A stretch of DNA of 64,000 nt from Allodiplogaster sudhausi (lineage: Eukaryota > Nematoda > Chromadorea > Rhabditida > Diplogasteridae): the NCBI GenBank assembly GCA_945643635.1, contig CALZFC010000009.1, positions 463,501-527,500 on the forward strand, read 5' to 3'. The notes under the pieces were generated by a model, which did not search any database, was not told the origin of the DNA, and saw only the letters and a list, made by a program, of their open reading frames with translations. Shown here in pieces: positions 22,301 to 33,813 of this stretch (within the stretch, counting starts at the first letter, position 1; each line of letters begins with the position of its first letter). The position numbers and the translations under genes are program-made.

Positions 22301-22712
22301 CTGGCTAACGACTATATGTACATGCATATGTAGGAGTCGGAAAGCTAGAGAAAGAACTGACAGCAAGAGAATATTGCGAAAGTACAGAGAGGCAGAGCGA
22401 TGCACTCTTCTATATTATGTCCTGTTTCGGGCCAGCTTTTGCAATATCCTACAATCCCCGGATCCTCTGGACGCAAGCTTTGGAGGGCGAAAGTAAACAA
22501 ATGGAAAATGGCTAGACGATAGAAGTAGAAGATGTAGAGAGAGAGAAAGAGAAGGGCAGTAATAGTAACCCTCGACATAACAAACACACACACATTGCAG
22601 AGCCTCGGAGGGGGGTAGCTCTGCAGGCGGCGCCTCCTTCAGAGAGTGCGCGGTGTTGGACTCGAACGACGAAGAAGAGCTCGTGCGCATTAAGCGAGAA
22701 GCGATAGCATGA
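3131..22712 (+). CDS. cca-1: T-type voltage-gated calcium channel alpha1 subunit (Cav3)
   Basis: Pore-forming subunit of a low-voltage-activated Ca2+ channel in the plasma membrane of excitable cells. I assembled 44 exons by eye; every intron phase joins and the coding sum is 6,183 nt (2,060 residues), close to invertebrate Cav3 length. Four six-helix repeats are present. The four P-loop acids spell E-E-D-D (LEGW at about residue 454, QEDW 923, KDGW 1459, GDNW 1767), the signature that separates Cav3 from Cav1/2 (EEEE) and from NALCN. Arg-rich S4 helices occur in all repeats, and a gating-brake-like helix follows domain I. The start is the ATG at 3131, four bases after a TTGCAG acceptor. The stop is TGA at 22710. 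Exons 1-3 are less certain than the rest. The ortholog name follows C. elegans; domain exons are listed below. Confidence 0.95.
3463..3635. repeat. (GA)n tracts in channel intron 2
   Basis: Several GAGAGA runs separated by short unique sequence lie between exons 2 and 3. They are noncoding in the proposed model. Confidence 0.85.
3781..4066. repeat. (CT)n/(TCTG)n tract ending at a splice acceptor
   Basis: About 285 bp of CTCTCT, TCTGTC and TTTGTC units ends in ACAAGCTGTAG, the acceptor proposed for exon 3 (4074). On this model the microsatellite supplies the polypyrimidine tract. The frames through it (Leu/Ser/Phe-rich) are artefacts. Confidence 0.9.
4202..7806 (+). other. Long channel intron 3, low complexity
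   Basis: A 3.6-kb stretch with CT tracts (5131-5170, 5897-5942, 6030-6160, 6495-6556), GA tracts (5755-5820, 7390-7440) and a GAAGAA-rich patch at 6588-6635. The patch reads Glu/Asp-rich and could be a cryptic acidic exon, but it is too repetitive to support. A Thr/Ala/Gly-rich frame beginning ATGCAG at 7004 also fails to join in phase. I see no independent gene. Confidence 0.55.
7960..8107. repeat. (GA)n tract just upstream of domain I exon
   Basis: A purine-rich GAGAGA tract fills most of the intron between 7956 and 8150. The following acceptor (GATTTGCAG) therefore lacks a long pyrimidine run, in contrast to exons 3 and 11, which follow CT tracts. Confidence 0.85.
8486..8592. repeat. Tandem repeat, about 28 bp x 4
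   Basis: Four near-identical units of the form (A)GTTAATTTGCATAACTTTAAC with a short T-rich spacer begin immediately at the donor of exon 6 and lie wholly within the intron. Units differ by one or two bases. Confidence 0.9.
10105..10304. repeat. (GA)n tracts in channel intron
   Basis: GA-rich runs with short interruptions lie in the intron between exons 10 and 11. Leu/Ser-rich minus-strand frames here are artefacts of the repeat. Confidence 0.88.
10591..10668. repeat. (CT)n tract serving as polypyrimidine tract of exon 11
   Basis: CTCTCT units, twice interrupted by TAGG, run directly into the TCTCTAG acceptor of exon 11 at 10670. The microsatellite therefore appears to form the 3' splice site itself, and repeat-length change would alter the tract. 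Confidence 0.85.
11864..12351 (+). other. cca-1: Cav3 gating-brake region, exons 15-16
   Basis: Exons 11864-11982 and 12243-12351 follow S6 of domain I. The segment [18 protein letters not shown], followed by a highly basic helix, matches in position and character the helix-loop-helix gating brake of the proximal I-II linker, which in vertebrate Cav3 holds the channel closed until depolarisation. The match is by eye from remembered family sequence. Phases (2 and 0 in, 0 and 1 out) are consistent. Confidence 0.8.
12529..12973 (+). other. cca-1: Cav3 distal I-II linker with acidic tract, exons 17-18
   Basis: Exons 12529-12651 and 12774-12973. The first is Ser/Lys/Asn-rich. The second is strongly acidic, with repeated Asp/Ser/Glu and a run of nine Glu. 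The linker is much shorter than in vertebrate Cav3. Exon 17 has two in-frame acceptors three bases apart (12526 or 12529), so a one-residue splice variant is possible. Confidence 0.85.
13885..13960 (+). repeat. tRNA-like (SINE-head-like) sequence in left arm
   Basis: An A-box-like GGCGCAGTGGGATGCG (about 13895-13910) is followed by a perfect Pol III B-box, GGTTCGAACCC (13938-13948). Stems for a full cloverleaf are poor: the T stem does not pair and the anticodon loop would be 12 nt. A tRNA-derived SINE or pseudogene fits better than a working tRNA. Confidence 0.6.
14735..14812 (-). repeat. tRNA-like (SINE-head-like) sequence in right arm
   Basis: Inverted copy of the tRNA-like element in the left arm; its B-box lies at 14747-14757 on the minus strand. 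Its presence in both arms means the element was inserted before the inverted duplication arose. Confidence 0.6.
15535..15664 (+). CDS. cca-1: Cav3 domain II turret exon, version a
   Basis: A 130-nt exon (phase 2 in, 0 out) between S5 and the pore of domain II. It encodes [13 protein letters not shown], a short basic loop, then [19 protein letters not shown]. It carries three cysteines and joins in frame to the pore exon at 16364. It occupies the position of the alternatively spliced turret exons known in invertebrate Cav3 (12a/12b in the snail Lymnaea, from memory). Flanks are TTGCAG and CAG|GTTGAA. Confidence 0.92.
15958..16113 (+). CDS. cca-1: Cav3 domain II turret exon, version b (frame-disrupted)
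   Basis: A second exon with TTTCCAG acceptor and CAG|GTTCAG donor starts in the same phase with [15 protein letters not shown], a clear paralogue of version a. It continues into a Cys-rich turret ([16 protein letters not shown]), then changes frame: [14 protein letters not shown], the counterpart of [14 protein letters not shown], is read one base out of register from about 16064-16069. As written (156 nt) it would join to exon 23 out of frame and meet a stop at once. Possible readings are a one-base assembly error, a 41-nt intron (16013-16053) that restores a 39-residue turret, or a poison exon. Confidence 0.75.
16640..17795 (+). other. cca-1: Cav3 II-III linker, exons 24-28
   Basis: Exons 16640-16760, 16887-17112, 17181-17261, 17339-17534 and 17638-17795, all phase-consistent. 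They encode a Glu/Arg/Gln-rich coiled-coil-like start, a basic Ser/Arg segment, a His/Cys-containing middle ([12 protein letters not shown]) and a second Glu/Gln-rich helix before domain III. This is an intracellular linker; sequence conservation in the family is low here, so support is mostly frame and splice sites. Confidence 0.8.
18078..19631 (+). other. cca-1: Cav3 domain III, exons 29-33
   Basis: Exons 18078-18258, 18571-18894, 19004-19123, 19190-19279 and 19406-19631. S1 includes [19 protein letters not shown]4 is [20 protein letters not shown]. The P-loop is LSSKDGWVS, with the selectivity Asp. S6 is [19 protein letters not shown]. The acceptor of exon 29 is ambiguous: the stronger-looking GACAG at 18051 gives the wrong phase, while GTTGAG at 18077 restores frame. 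The 126-nt intron 19280-19405 is open in frame. Confidence 0.93.
19280..19405 (+). repeat. In-frame intron built of repeats of the next exon's edge
   Basis: The intron between the domain III pore exon and the S6 exon is 126 nt (42 codons) with no stop in frame. It contains two tandem units of the form TCGAGAAATCAATCAATATT, the first beginning CCAATTGAGAA and the second AAATCGAGAA, both resembling the start of the following exon (CCTATCGAGAACTACAACG). The exon edge therefore appears to have been duplicated into the intron. Confidence 0.7.
19730..21246 (+). other. cca-1: Cav3 domain IV, exons 34-39
   Basis: Exons 19730-19834, 19911-20067, 20187-20317, 20431-20580, 20778-20899 and 21042-21246; residues about 1552-1842. 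S4 spans two exons: [14 protein letters not shown], then [17 protein letters not shown]. The P-loop is [10 protein letters not shown], with the selectivity Asp. S6 is [19 protein letters not shown]. These are strong T-type matches and all phases join. Confidence 0.95.
21463..22712 (+). other. cca-1: Cav3 C-terminal tail, exons 40-44
   Basis: Exons 21463-21684, 21851-21914, 22067-22165, 22334-22492 and 22601-22712. Exon 40 continues the S6 helix as an Ala/Glu-rich coiled coil, then an acidic patch. Exons 41-44 are Ser/Arg-rich. No IQ motif is seen, as expected for Cav3. The tail ends [13 protein letters not shown] and TGA. Reading frame and splice phases support the order; family conservation is weak here. 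Confidence 0.85.
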
Positions 22713-23912
22713 AATGGCCATTGCCTTTTTTTTATATCTCAATCACTTATTTGCAATGTTTCATGAACATACATATACATATATTTGTTTTTTTTTAGAA
22801 TTGGGTATTCGATTTATATTTCTACAACTCCACTTTTCATTCATCATTTAGCTTTTATTTGTATGAAATCTCTTTTTTTAAATTACTCTATTAAAACAAT
22901 TTTCAACTTATCGCCAACGAATCCTGCTCCCGCCCGGTCTTCCTCAACTCTTCCTTGCGCGTGGTGCCTTGTCGCCTTCATGTCTACCTTATTGTTTGAT
23001 CTTTGATCTTTGATGTCTTCCTGGGCCCATTTCACTCATTCTTTGTTAATTCCGAGGTAGGTGTTCACTTGACCTCTTAGAAGCGGATTATGTAGAAATA
23101 ATAGAAATATTTTCCGCGTTCATTCTTTTTTTTCTTCCTGATATATACTTACATATAATCCTGCAATGTGTAACATCATTCTAAATCCTCAAATCTCACC
23201 TCTCGTCCTCATCTAGTCCCATTTTGTTCCTTCTTTTAGATAGTGATTCTGATGATCCTGACCTTTCTCCCTCTCTCTTTCTTCCTTCCGTTAAATGCTG
23301 GCCTTATTCGTATAGCAACTTATGTTAGGCTAATCCGACGCCTCTCTCGGGTCGATTCATGTTAACAATTACTCTTTGTTGTTGTGTCACAAAAAAAAAA
23401 CTCCACAGATTACATATCACAGTCATCAGGTGTACATACGATTTCTCTCTCTGCTTCACGATGCTCGCAATATTATTTCTTCTCTATCCTCCGAAGATGT
23501 TTCTTCTTCGTTCGGAATACTAGCCCTTCAGCCACCACAATTGTGTTCACTTCCCTGTCATAACTCGTTGATTACTGGTACTGAGAAGAGGTTGGCATAT
23601 GCTTCATCAATGTGTAAAAATTGATTACTATTACTATATTTGAAAGCCATCGAGGTGATCAATAGGTTGGAAGCGAACTATTCTCTTGTAATAACGGCTC
23701 TTTTTTGTGTGCCGCTGATAAGGTGCATGTACTGGTACTACCATGCACTCAGCTTGTTTTTTTTTCTAGTATTATCCATGAGAAATGCGCTCTTTTTGCC
23801 TTGTACTTTTGCGGCAAACCACTTTTTTGTCTAATTACGGTAAATAAACCGTATTAAAACAAAGTGTCATATCATAACACACGAGATACAATATTTCTAG
23901 CTGGATGCTGAC
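22713..23912. other. Channel 3' UTR / intergenic spacer
   Basis: AT-rich sequence with scattered pyrimidine runs and no coding signal I can support. The 3' UTR of the channel gene and the promoter of the downstream peptidase gene must share this 1.2 kb. A TTTCTAG acceptor-like site at 23895-23901 lies 11 nt before the peptidase ATG and may be a trans-splice site. Confidence 0.55.
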
Positions 23913-26775
23913 ATGCTGAAAGTGTCACTGCTGCTGCTGACGGCCGTCAGTGGAATTGTTGTCTGTGAAGACTTTTTCGAATATCATCTGCGGAATTTTC
24001 TGAATTTCACTGAAAGTGCATGCAACAACTTTTACCGCCACGTATGCCCGTACAACATTGCCGAAGAGGACACAGTCATCTTTAAAGCTGTTGGCTTTTA
24101 TGAATCGATCGCAAGACAACTGCACAGCATCAACAATCAATCGCCACTTCTTGTAAGACTACAAGGGAAAAAAAAGATTACAAAAATAACTGCCAATTTT
24201 TAGGATGATGTGCGGAATGCATTGACTGTTCAGAATACAAGCAATTTTAATGCCGATTTGTTCAAGAAAAAGACAAACGAGAGGTAACATTTTCATATAA
24301 ATTATATTTTTGTTGTCATCAATCAAAAGACATTTTCAGATGTAAGGATTCATGGGAATGCTACTTCAAAACCTTCCAATTCTACTTCTTCCTTTACGAT
24401 AACGAGATGAGCGTCGTAGAGGAAAGTCTGCAGTTTTATTCAAAGGTACTACATAGAAAAAAGAACTCGCACAAAAGTGCAAAGTTCTACGAAGTTGACC
24501 TTGAGTGACGTCTTAAAATGCTTATTGCTAGTTATTAAAGCGCATTCTGCGTGCGTGGATTTCTTATGTATAACTTTAAATTTGCTAGAAATTACAGATT
24601 GCTTCACTTCAAAAACTCGCCAATTGTAGGTTGCGAATGAGACGCGGGACGAACAGCAGATCTTGCACGTGACGGCTACGATGATTGAGTACATGTCATT
24701 GAGAGGGAACCTCTCATTTGATGTGGGTTTTTTTAAGCTAGAATTTTTAATAATGTAGAACGTTGTAGAATAGTGTTTTAAATCTTTATTTTGTAGCTTA
24801 TAAAGTTCCACTAGGTCAACCGATACCACCGAATAGATCATTTTTTAGATAAGCCTTAATTTCTACGAGGGTTTATTGAAGCGACTCGCTGTGATGGATT
24901 ATTTGAACATGAACACTACGGCGGCTATTGTTGGCATCGACAGGCTGGGCCGCCTTTCTCGAGACCTCGTGACCAACATAGGAGTAAAGTTTCAAGTAAG
25001 CATAATTAAGCATAAAACGGGGTTCTATTCTTTACAAATAAATTACAGCAAACTGATTGGCTTGCCGAGAAAGATCGCTTCGGCTTGGATCCATTCACTC
25101 AATTCAAATACCTCCTGAACAATACGTCATTCTACAACGATTTTGATGATCTTGATCGCAATCTAACTTATCTGCACAACATTAATCGAAACTTCACCAT
25201 TTACTACTTTGATGCAGTGCTACAGTAATTGATTTTTTAAAAGTATATTTTAATTATTTTCCTCATGTCTTTCAAATCTGAATGGGATGATTTATTTTAA
25301 AAAAAATTTAACGATAATTTTTGAGGCGTTGCGGAGACAAGTTCATCGATACCGTTTTGGCGATGGACTACGCTTTTTTGCGTGTCAGAGATGACATGGT
25401 GGCAGCTGGTCGCTCTGTCTACTTCACCAGAATTCAAAAAACCTTCAAGCTGACGACCGTCTCGCTGTTCAACACGGCGCTCATGCTTGCGCCAACGTTC
25501 TATCCTCTGGTCCAGTTGGCAAACGAGCAGGCAACAGTCAGTCCGTCCCGTTCAAGCAGCCTCACACGGCTGACTCGTCCATCCGTCTCTCCTTTTATTA
25601 AGTTTGCCAGTACTGGCTATATTATGGCGCACGAAATATACCACACATTCATCACGTCCAACTTTACGAGACGATCCGAATTCTTCCGGCACGAGACCCA
25701 GTGCATCAGAAACCATTTTGTGGAGGCATGCGCCACTTTTTCAGAGGTTTTTTCGTAATTTTATCAGAGGTCGCTACTTTGATTTTTTTAATGATTGTTA
25801 CCGGTTTAGTGAGTCCTCCAAAATATATTTCTAGAAAGAGAGCTGCGATACTGGCGAATCGACGTTCAACGAAGACACCTCTGACCTGGAGGGCTTACGA
25901 GTGGCGCATGACTTGCTGACGAGGCGTTTTAATGTCGGCCAGCTAGCTGTCAGTTGAAATTAAAGAGAAGGAAATATATCAAGATTCAACACTTCTTTGG
26001 TTCACTATTGCTTTCTTCAGGAGCTCGCTTATGTGGATCTTCCATATACGATCGAGCAAACTTTCTTCTATGCGTTTGCAGCACTTTTGTGTTGTACAGC
26101 CGATCAAGAAATGGTTGTTCCTTTTAGATGTAGAATTTCGACTCCAAGCATCAGAAACAAAGCACGAATTATACAAAGCAGCATTTTTTTTTAACTTTCT
26201 TGACAACAAAGAAAGTAAAATGCGGCTTCTTATACTCTTACTCTTAGGTTCTAGTATGTTCAAAGACAAATTAGAGAGAATAATATTCAAGGTAAGCGAA
26301 AGAGAGCGCGGGTTTCATACGCCAAGTAACATCCGTGTCAATGGCGTCCTCACGCAGATTCCCGAATTTGGGCGAGCATTCAATTGCTTTGATACGGAAG
26401 CCATGACTGCGAGCGATGTTTGTTTCTGATCTGATCTTTCTGTGCGCCTTTTTGATGTTGCATGGCAAATGGCAATCGTGCTTGGATTAGCCATACACAC
26501 CAAGAACATTGTCTTAGACAAACATTGTTTAAAAGCCATTGTCTTGAAAATTGTCTTAGACAAAATTGAGCCATACATTGCCTCAGGATGCCCTGTGCTA
26601 CTTGTACGGCCCGAATGCCGTAGATCGTGGCGCCAACTCGTCGCTGATCGAGGAGCGTCCAACCATGGCGAGTGCCCCCAAACGGACCACAACAACGACG
26701 ACTCGCTTCCCGATCACGACAACGGACGATCTCGACCGTCTGATTGAAGATCTGGAGAAGGGTGGCAAGAGATGA
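23913..26775 (+). CDS. Secreted neprilysin-like peptidase (M13 family)
   Basis: M13 zinc metallopeptidases cleave small extracellular peptides. Eleven phase-consistent exons (23913-24152, 24204-24283, 24340-24445, 24630-24722, 24849-24995, 25049-25224, 25326-25746, 25835-25948, 26021-26113, 26292-26417, 26587-26775) encode 594 residues, shorter than the usual 670-750. A signal peptide (MLKVSLLLLTAV) replaces the membrane anchor typical of neprilysin. CNNFYRHVC matches the first M13 cysteines. HEIYH (about residue 383) is the zinc motif and EDTSD (434) the third ligand. HTPSNIRVNGVL and EFGRAFNC match the C-terminal block. The substrate-binding NAYY motif is degenerate (NTAL). A Thr-rich tail replaces the usual terminal CxxW. 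Activity is plausible but unproven. Confidence 0.88.
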
Positions 26776-28067
26776 ATCTGACACTTGTCCCCAGCCCCCT
26801 TCTGATAATTCCTTCCTTATCTTTCAAAAGCTGCTCTCAATTCATCGCAATTCTTCCCTACGAGTTTTGTTTCTTTTCTTTTTCTCGAAAATTTGAACTC
26901 TATTATCTTATCTGTTCTGTTGGCCTACATTCACTAACTTATTTTTTTGATATATATGTTTTGGTGCTAGAAAAAGAAAAGGCACCTTATTCTAAAAAGC
27001 TCTTTCACCATTACAAGTCGCCTTTGGAAGTTATCTGTTATTTTTAGTTGGAATAAAGTGTCCAAGCATTTTTTTTTTGTTGTTGCTACGAGCACGTTTT
27101 GGTTCCTTTCTTGCAGAGTAGGCGGTAGACGGAGCTGCTTTTTTTTACTTTAAAAAGGAGCAGCGTACATAAAAGTGCGTCTGATACAATTCATTTCTTC
27201 CTTTCATTTAGTGCAAAAAGCGCACGTGTGAAGCGCATAAAATTAGTGCCTGAATGGCTAACTCCCTCGCCTTGCAAAGAAGGCAGACCTTTAACAGACC
27301 TTTGAACTACACAACCGGGATCTGTGAGCACTGGTCCAATCTTCTTCCTCGTCCACCTTCGTTAAGTGCAATTGACGATGATGATGACTGAAGGCACACG
27401 GAAGCCGTTTTGTATAAAAGAGTCTGATTATGGCGCATTATTGATGTACTCCAGTACTAAATATCTCATTCTGTACCTGGCAAGAACCTACAATATATAC
27501 ATATGCTGCACATTTCATGCTCTCTTTTTCTACTTTTTTCTTCCGCTTCTTGATCTGATTTAGATCTGGAAGTGAAGAAAGCGGGCGGAGACCAATGACA
27601 ACATTAGCACTTTTTTTTCTGCGAAAGTGCACGGCTGCAAAATTGTCTTGATATGTGTCGTCACGTTGATATTGCGTTATCTTTAAATAGTTCGCCATTA
27701 TTCTTAAATAGCCTCGCGCGTGGCGTTTGTATCTTGTCGTCGGTGGAGCTAAAATAGGCTGCAAAGTAAAGAGAGAGAGAGAGAGAGAGAGAGAGAAATT
27801 GCGGCATATGTTTCCCATTTTGATACCACGACCACATATGTATATGCACTTGTACTCGTGTAGTTGAAGGAGTAAGCCGAGATAAAAAGTGCAGAGATAA
27901 ATGATCAAAAGTTGTCGCTCTTTTTGATGTTCCATTTCTTCTTCTACTTTTTCTCCTCCATCAAAAGTGCATTCCACTTCCATTCATCGTTTCCTGTTCT
28001 CGTTCTCTCCCTCTTTCCTTCTCTCTCTCTCTTTCTCTCTTACTCTCTATCTCACTCTTTCTCTCTC

Positions 28068-28104
<37 letters not shown>

Positions 28105-29270
28105 CTGCCACCAACAAGTTGCCATGACAATCTGTGCTGGAATGAAGAGGATGATGAGCAGGATGCTGCTCATCAAGTGAGAAGCAATAGAATGCGAGAA
28201 AAAGAGAAATGCTATTTTGAGGACAACAAAGATCTCTTTAAAAAATAATTCACGCGTTAGTCAGTTTGAATTTAGAAGAGCTGCCAGCAAAACTCTATAT
28301 TAAACTAATTGTAAGTATTTCCCCTTAATGACTCCGAGTGCAAATGGAAAAAAGCAAACCATACGATTGAAAGCTTAGCTGGGGGAGCCAGAGTCAAGAA
28401 GCATAAAAGGAGGGATTGGCCTTATCAGACGGGATGCCACATATCAGAAGATTCAATCTACATAGAAATTCCATTCTCTTTCTCGTTTCTAGGCTACATT
28501 CATATATGATTTTGCAATTGACTTTTTGTAGCTTTTATAAAGAGACAGCGCGCGTGTTTTCTGAAGTAAACCATAATGCGGTCGGGGAGACTTGTATGAC
28601 GTTCTAGTGCATTTTATTTGTCACAATGTTGCAAATGTGAACTAAAAGTGCAGACGATGCAGACTCTCTCATACAAGACGAGAGTTCAAGATGTCCTCTC
28701 AAAATCGCATATCACTAAATCCTTTAGCATTTAGTAGATGCCGTTAAGTGATTTGAATAATGCAAAGATGGGCTTAAAGCATTGCGCCGCTTCAATTCAG
28801 TGTCGGCCGAGACAATCTCGGAGGAGTGTCTTCTTTATCTGCTGCTTCTTCCTGCTTCAGTTGTGGGTGGCCCTTCTGATCCCTTCAGCGAAGCGCGCTC
28901 GCGTGCATGCATGAGAGATGTACAGCAGGCCAAGAAGCTTGGTTCGTGGACGGATGGGCGGAGCCTAAGTGTTGCTTCATGAACCCGGCTGGATTTGTGT
29001 GTGTGTGCCCTCGCTTATCAAACGACGTCAAACGATATATAGAAATGCACAGGCGTTGCCAGCGGCTCATCTCCGTTTCTTTCACCTGTTCTTCCGTCTT
29101 TCACACCTTCTCTCTTTCTCTCCCTCACTCTTCTCTCTCTCTCTTTCTCTCTCTCTCCTGCTCTCCATGGCCTGGCTCCTCCCCCGTGGCCTTTCCACCC
29201 TTTTCTCATCAGACACTTTGCATCTTACTCTCTCGTTCCTCTTACGTCGCATCATGTGCCAGATGCCGAT
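26776..29270. other. Peptidase 3' UTR and intergenic region
   Basis: AATAAA at 27052-27057, followed by a T-run, is the likely poly(A) signal of the peptidase gene. The remainder holds short (GA)n at 27771-27796, CT tracts at 28019-28101 and 29109-29159, and no coding region I can support. A frame at 28782-28982 resembles a leader peptide but has no continuation that joins. Confidence 0.55.
27052..27057 (+). other. Poly(A) signal AATAAA
   Basis: Canonical hexamer about 280 nt after the peptidase stop codon and followed within 20 nt by a T-rich stretch. Assigned by position only. Confidence 0.6.
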
Positions 29271-30767
29271 ATGAGCCGATTTTCCAGAACGGGATCTCGG
29301 GGGCAGAAGAGAAGTTGTTGCCAGGAGGGGTGGAAGAGCGAGCACAACGACGCCATGAGCCGTCTGCGGATCTCGAGCATCCGCCGGGTCATCCACGAGA
29401 TCGCCTGGCGCAACTTTCCCATCTGTGCGACGGTCAGAGAGATTTTTTTTTACTTTCAAAAAATTTTTGAAACTAAAACAATTCTTAAATAACAATTTTA
29501 AAATATCTTTTTAAAGATAAATATTAAAATAAGCTGAACCTTGCATCTTTACTTCCGAGTCGGAGAAATGAGCATGCGATTAAAAATTGGAACAAGCATG
29601 CATTAGGCGAGCATAAGGCATGCAAGGCTCTAAAAGCAGGTGTGGCAATTCACCACCGAATTGGAACAACCTACCTACTACTTGGCAGATCGAGGAAGTC
29701 GAAGACCAAATCGAGCGTCGCCACCAGTACCGTTCGGGCGTCTTCGACATCCAAGTCGTGACTGGCAAGACGTGGAGCGAGATCTTCTACGAGGCAAGAG
29801 ACACTCTTCCTTCTGCGCGGTCGCTAGCAATACTTTGTATTCAAACCCATTACTTCCATCCTACGCAAAAGGCGCAACGCTCTAGCCAGTACACGATTGA
29901 ATTATGAACATTAGATCAAAACCTTCACCGAAAAGAGCGGGAAGCTGGATTACATTTCGTTACTTTATTCATATTCAGTGTATGTAGTTTGAACGTGTCA
30001 CACAATCTTCTTGGAAGAACCACATGTTTAAGTCAGTCTAATCTGATGTTCAGTGTTTTTTTTAAGATGGGCGACTTTATTTTCGACGAAGAAGACATGC
30101 ATTTCTATGTTGCTGATCCAGCAGAGTATGAAGCGAAGAATCAGAACAACGCGGCGACCAAGGTTGGCATCTCTTACAAGGGGCACTTCCCTATCTTTGT
30201 CTCCATTCAACACGAAACAATACCAAATAGAGAGATGTAGCAGAGTCTTTGTTCATCACAATCTTCTGCATTCATCACAGATGTAAAAGTCTTGGCTGGT
30301 AGCTGCTTATACGAATTGATAGACTCGTTATTAAAAAGTTTTATTATAGCCTTCTCGCTAGTGCTCAACAACATTAAATGAGCAAGCTAAAAATACAAAA
30401 TGATTTTCTGCATATTTTTGTGGCAATCGAGGACGCGATCATTACGAATGATATTGTTTTCTGCTTCCATTCGGAGTTGTTAAATAGAAGAACTTCTCCT
30501 CGGCCATTTCAGCAGCAGCAGCCAAGCAAGAAGAGAAGAAGAAGGAAGGGCAGGGGGGAGTGCCCGGAAGGGAAGCAGCGTACGCCTGCTCCTCGCAACG
30601 CCATCCGCTATGACCCCGAGGAAGAGGTGCCCGTGATAACGGAGGAGGAATTCCGACGACTCACGAGGCCAGAGTGGCCAGTGAGACCTCCCAGGTGGCA
30701 CAAGCCATCTATGAGATGGCTACACGCCAGCAAGCCTCATCTTCCTACCATTATCGAGGACGAATAA
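29271..30767 (+). CDS. Unrecognised protein, five exons
   Basis: I do not recognise this family. Exons 29271-29432, 29689-29793, 29915-29977, 30067-30162 and 30513-30767 are all phase 0 and give 226 residues without a signal peptide or membrane span. The product is basic at the N terminus (MSRFSRTGSRGQK), then has a charged middle with GVFDIQVVTGKTWSEIFYE and ADPAEYEAKNQ. A Lys/Arg cluster (KKRRRRKGR), a possible nuclear signal, precedes an acidic, Pro/Trp-rich C terminus (EEEVPVITEEEFRRLTRPEW). Exon 2 would end at a GC donor (GAG|GCAAGA). Its start could instead be 29641 with a different frame. The stop codon lies inside an AATAAA hexamer. Coding status rests on frame, codon-like composition and splice sites only. 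Confidence 0.55.
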
Positions 30768-30768
30768 A
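30763..30768 (+). other. Poly(A) signal overlapping the stop codon
   Basis: GAATAAA: the TAA stop (30765-30767) of the unrecognised gene is embedded in AATAAA. If used, the 3' UTR would be only about 15-25 nt, leaving a small gap to the convergent clarin-like gene that ends at 30944. Confidence 0.5.
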
Positions 30769-30943
30769 CTAGCTGCATTATTGGTAGTCGTCGACAAATT
30801 ATATACTAATTTTTGGTGGAAAAAAAGTATACCAGTACGATGTATATATGCAATATGCAATAGCAATGGGTTGGCAGGGATTATTTAGGCAATAGTTTAT
30901 ATGTATGTATGTCTGAGGGACGAATGATAGAGTTATGTTTTCC

Positions 30944-32940
<1,997 letters not shown>

Positions 32941-33133
32941 GACGAATTCGGCAGACGCCTACTAGAGAGGGCGTGTCGTTAGGTTGCGACTTGGGGAATG
33001 AGAGAGACGCTCGGTTTGTGGGACGACGACTCAAGAAAACTGTGAAGTGTGCGATGATAGTAGCTGCGTACGGAAGGATAGCAAAACGGTCACATGTGTG
33101 AATGGAGATGGAAAAGGTGGCGGAGAAAAGGTA

Positions 33134-33162
33134 ATGAATGAATGAATGAATGAATGAATGAG
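33134..33162. repeat. (ATGA)n tetranucleotide repeat
   Basis: Seven tandem ATGA units in the 870-bp spacer between the clarin-like start and the stop of the ZP-like gene. Nothing else is recognised in the spacer. Confidence 0.9.
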
Positions 33163-33813
33163 TGATGAGATGAAACTGGTTGATGAGCGGGCTCGCACAC
33201 TCAAAAATATCCCCGTTCTCTCTCTTGCTTTCGCTTCCTTTTTCACTCCACTGTCTTTTTCTCTCTCTAATATGTTCGACTCTTCACTCAAGATTGCTCA
33301 TCAATACGGATTTCCCCGAATTCGCGCAGCAGCAACCCTTGCACTTTATTCTTCACCTATTCCCATGCGTTCTTCATTTGGCGAGTATTTTGTCTACACC
33401 GAAAGGTTGTAGTCATTGGGCTACGCTACGTTTAGTAAACATGCGTATGATTTCATCCTTTGCTATTTCACTGTGTTAGATCCTCTTTTTCAAACTTTTT
33501 ATTATTATTAATGAACGATATGTCCAAGAATATAGTTATTTTCACAGTGGTCAACTAATTTCGATGTCGTATGAAAGAAAAAGAAAAGAGAAACAATGAG
33601 TTTGTTCCGTCGCATGAAATACATGATTTGAACGTGTTCAGGACGAAAGCGAATCAGTAAAGATCAAAAGGAAAGCACTAGGCAGATCTATCATTGCACA
33701 TTAGTATGAAGCAAATGTCGAAACATGGCAAATGGAGATGGCTTGAGCTCGGATGAGAAGAATCACAGAAAGACAGCGAGAATGAGAGTTAAAGTGTGAA
33801 GAGTGAGTGCTCT

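Noticed and set aside
3131..22712. NALCN or Cav1/Cav2 identity for the four-domain channel
   Set aside because: The pore acids are E, E, D, D and the S4/S6 segments match Cav3; NALCN has EEKE and Cav1/2 have EEEE.
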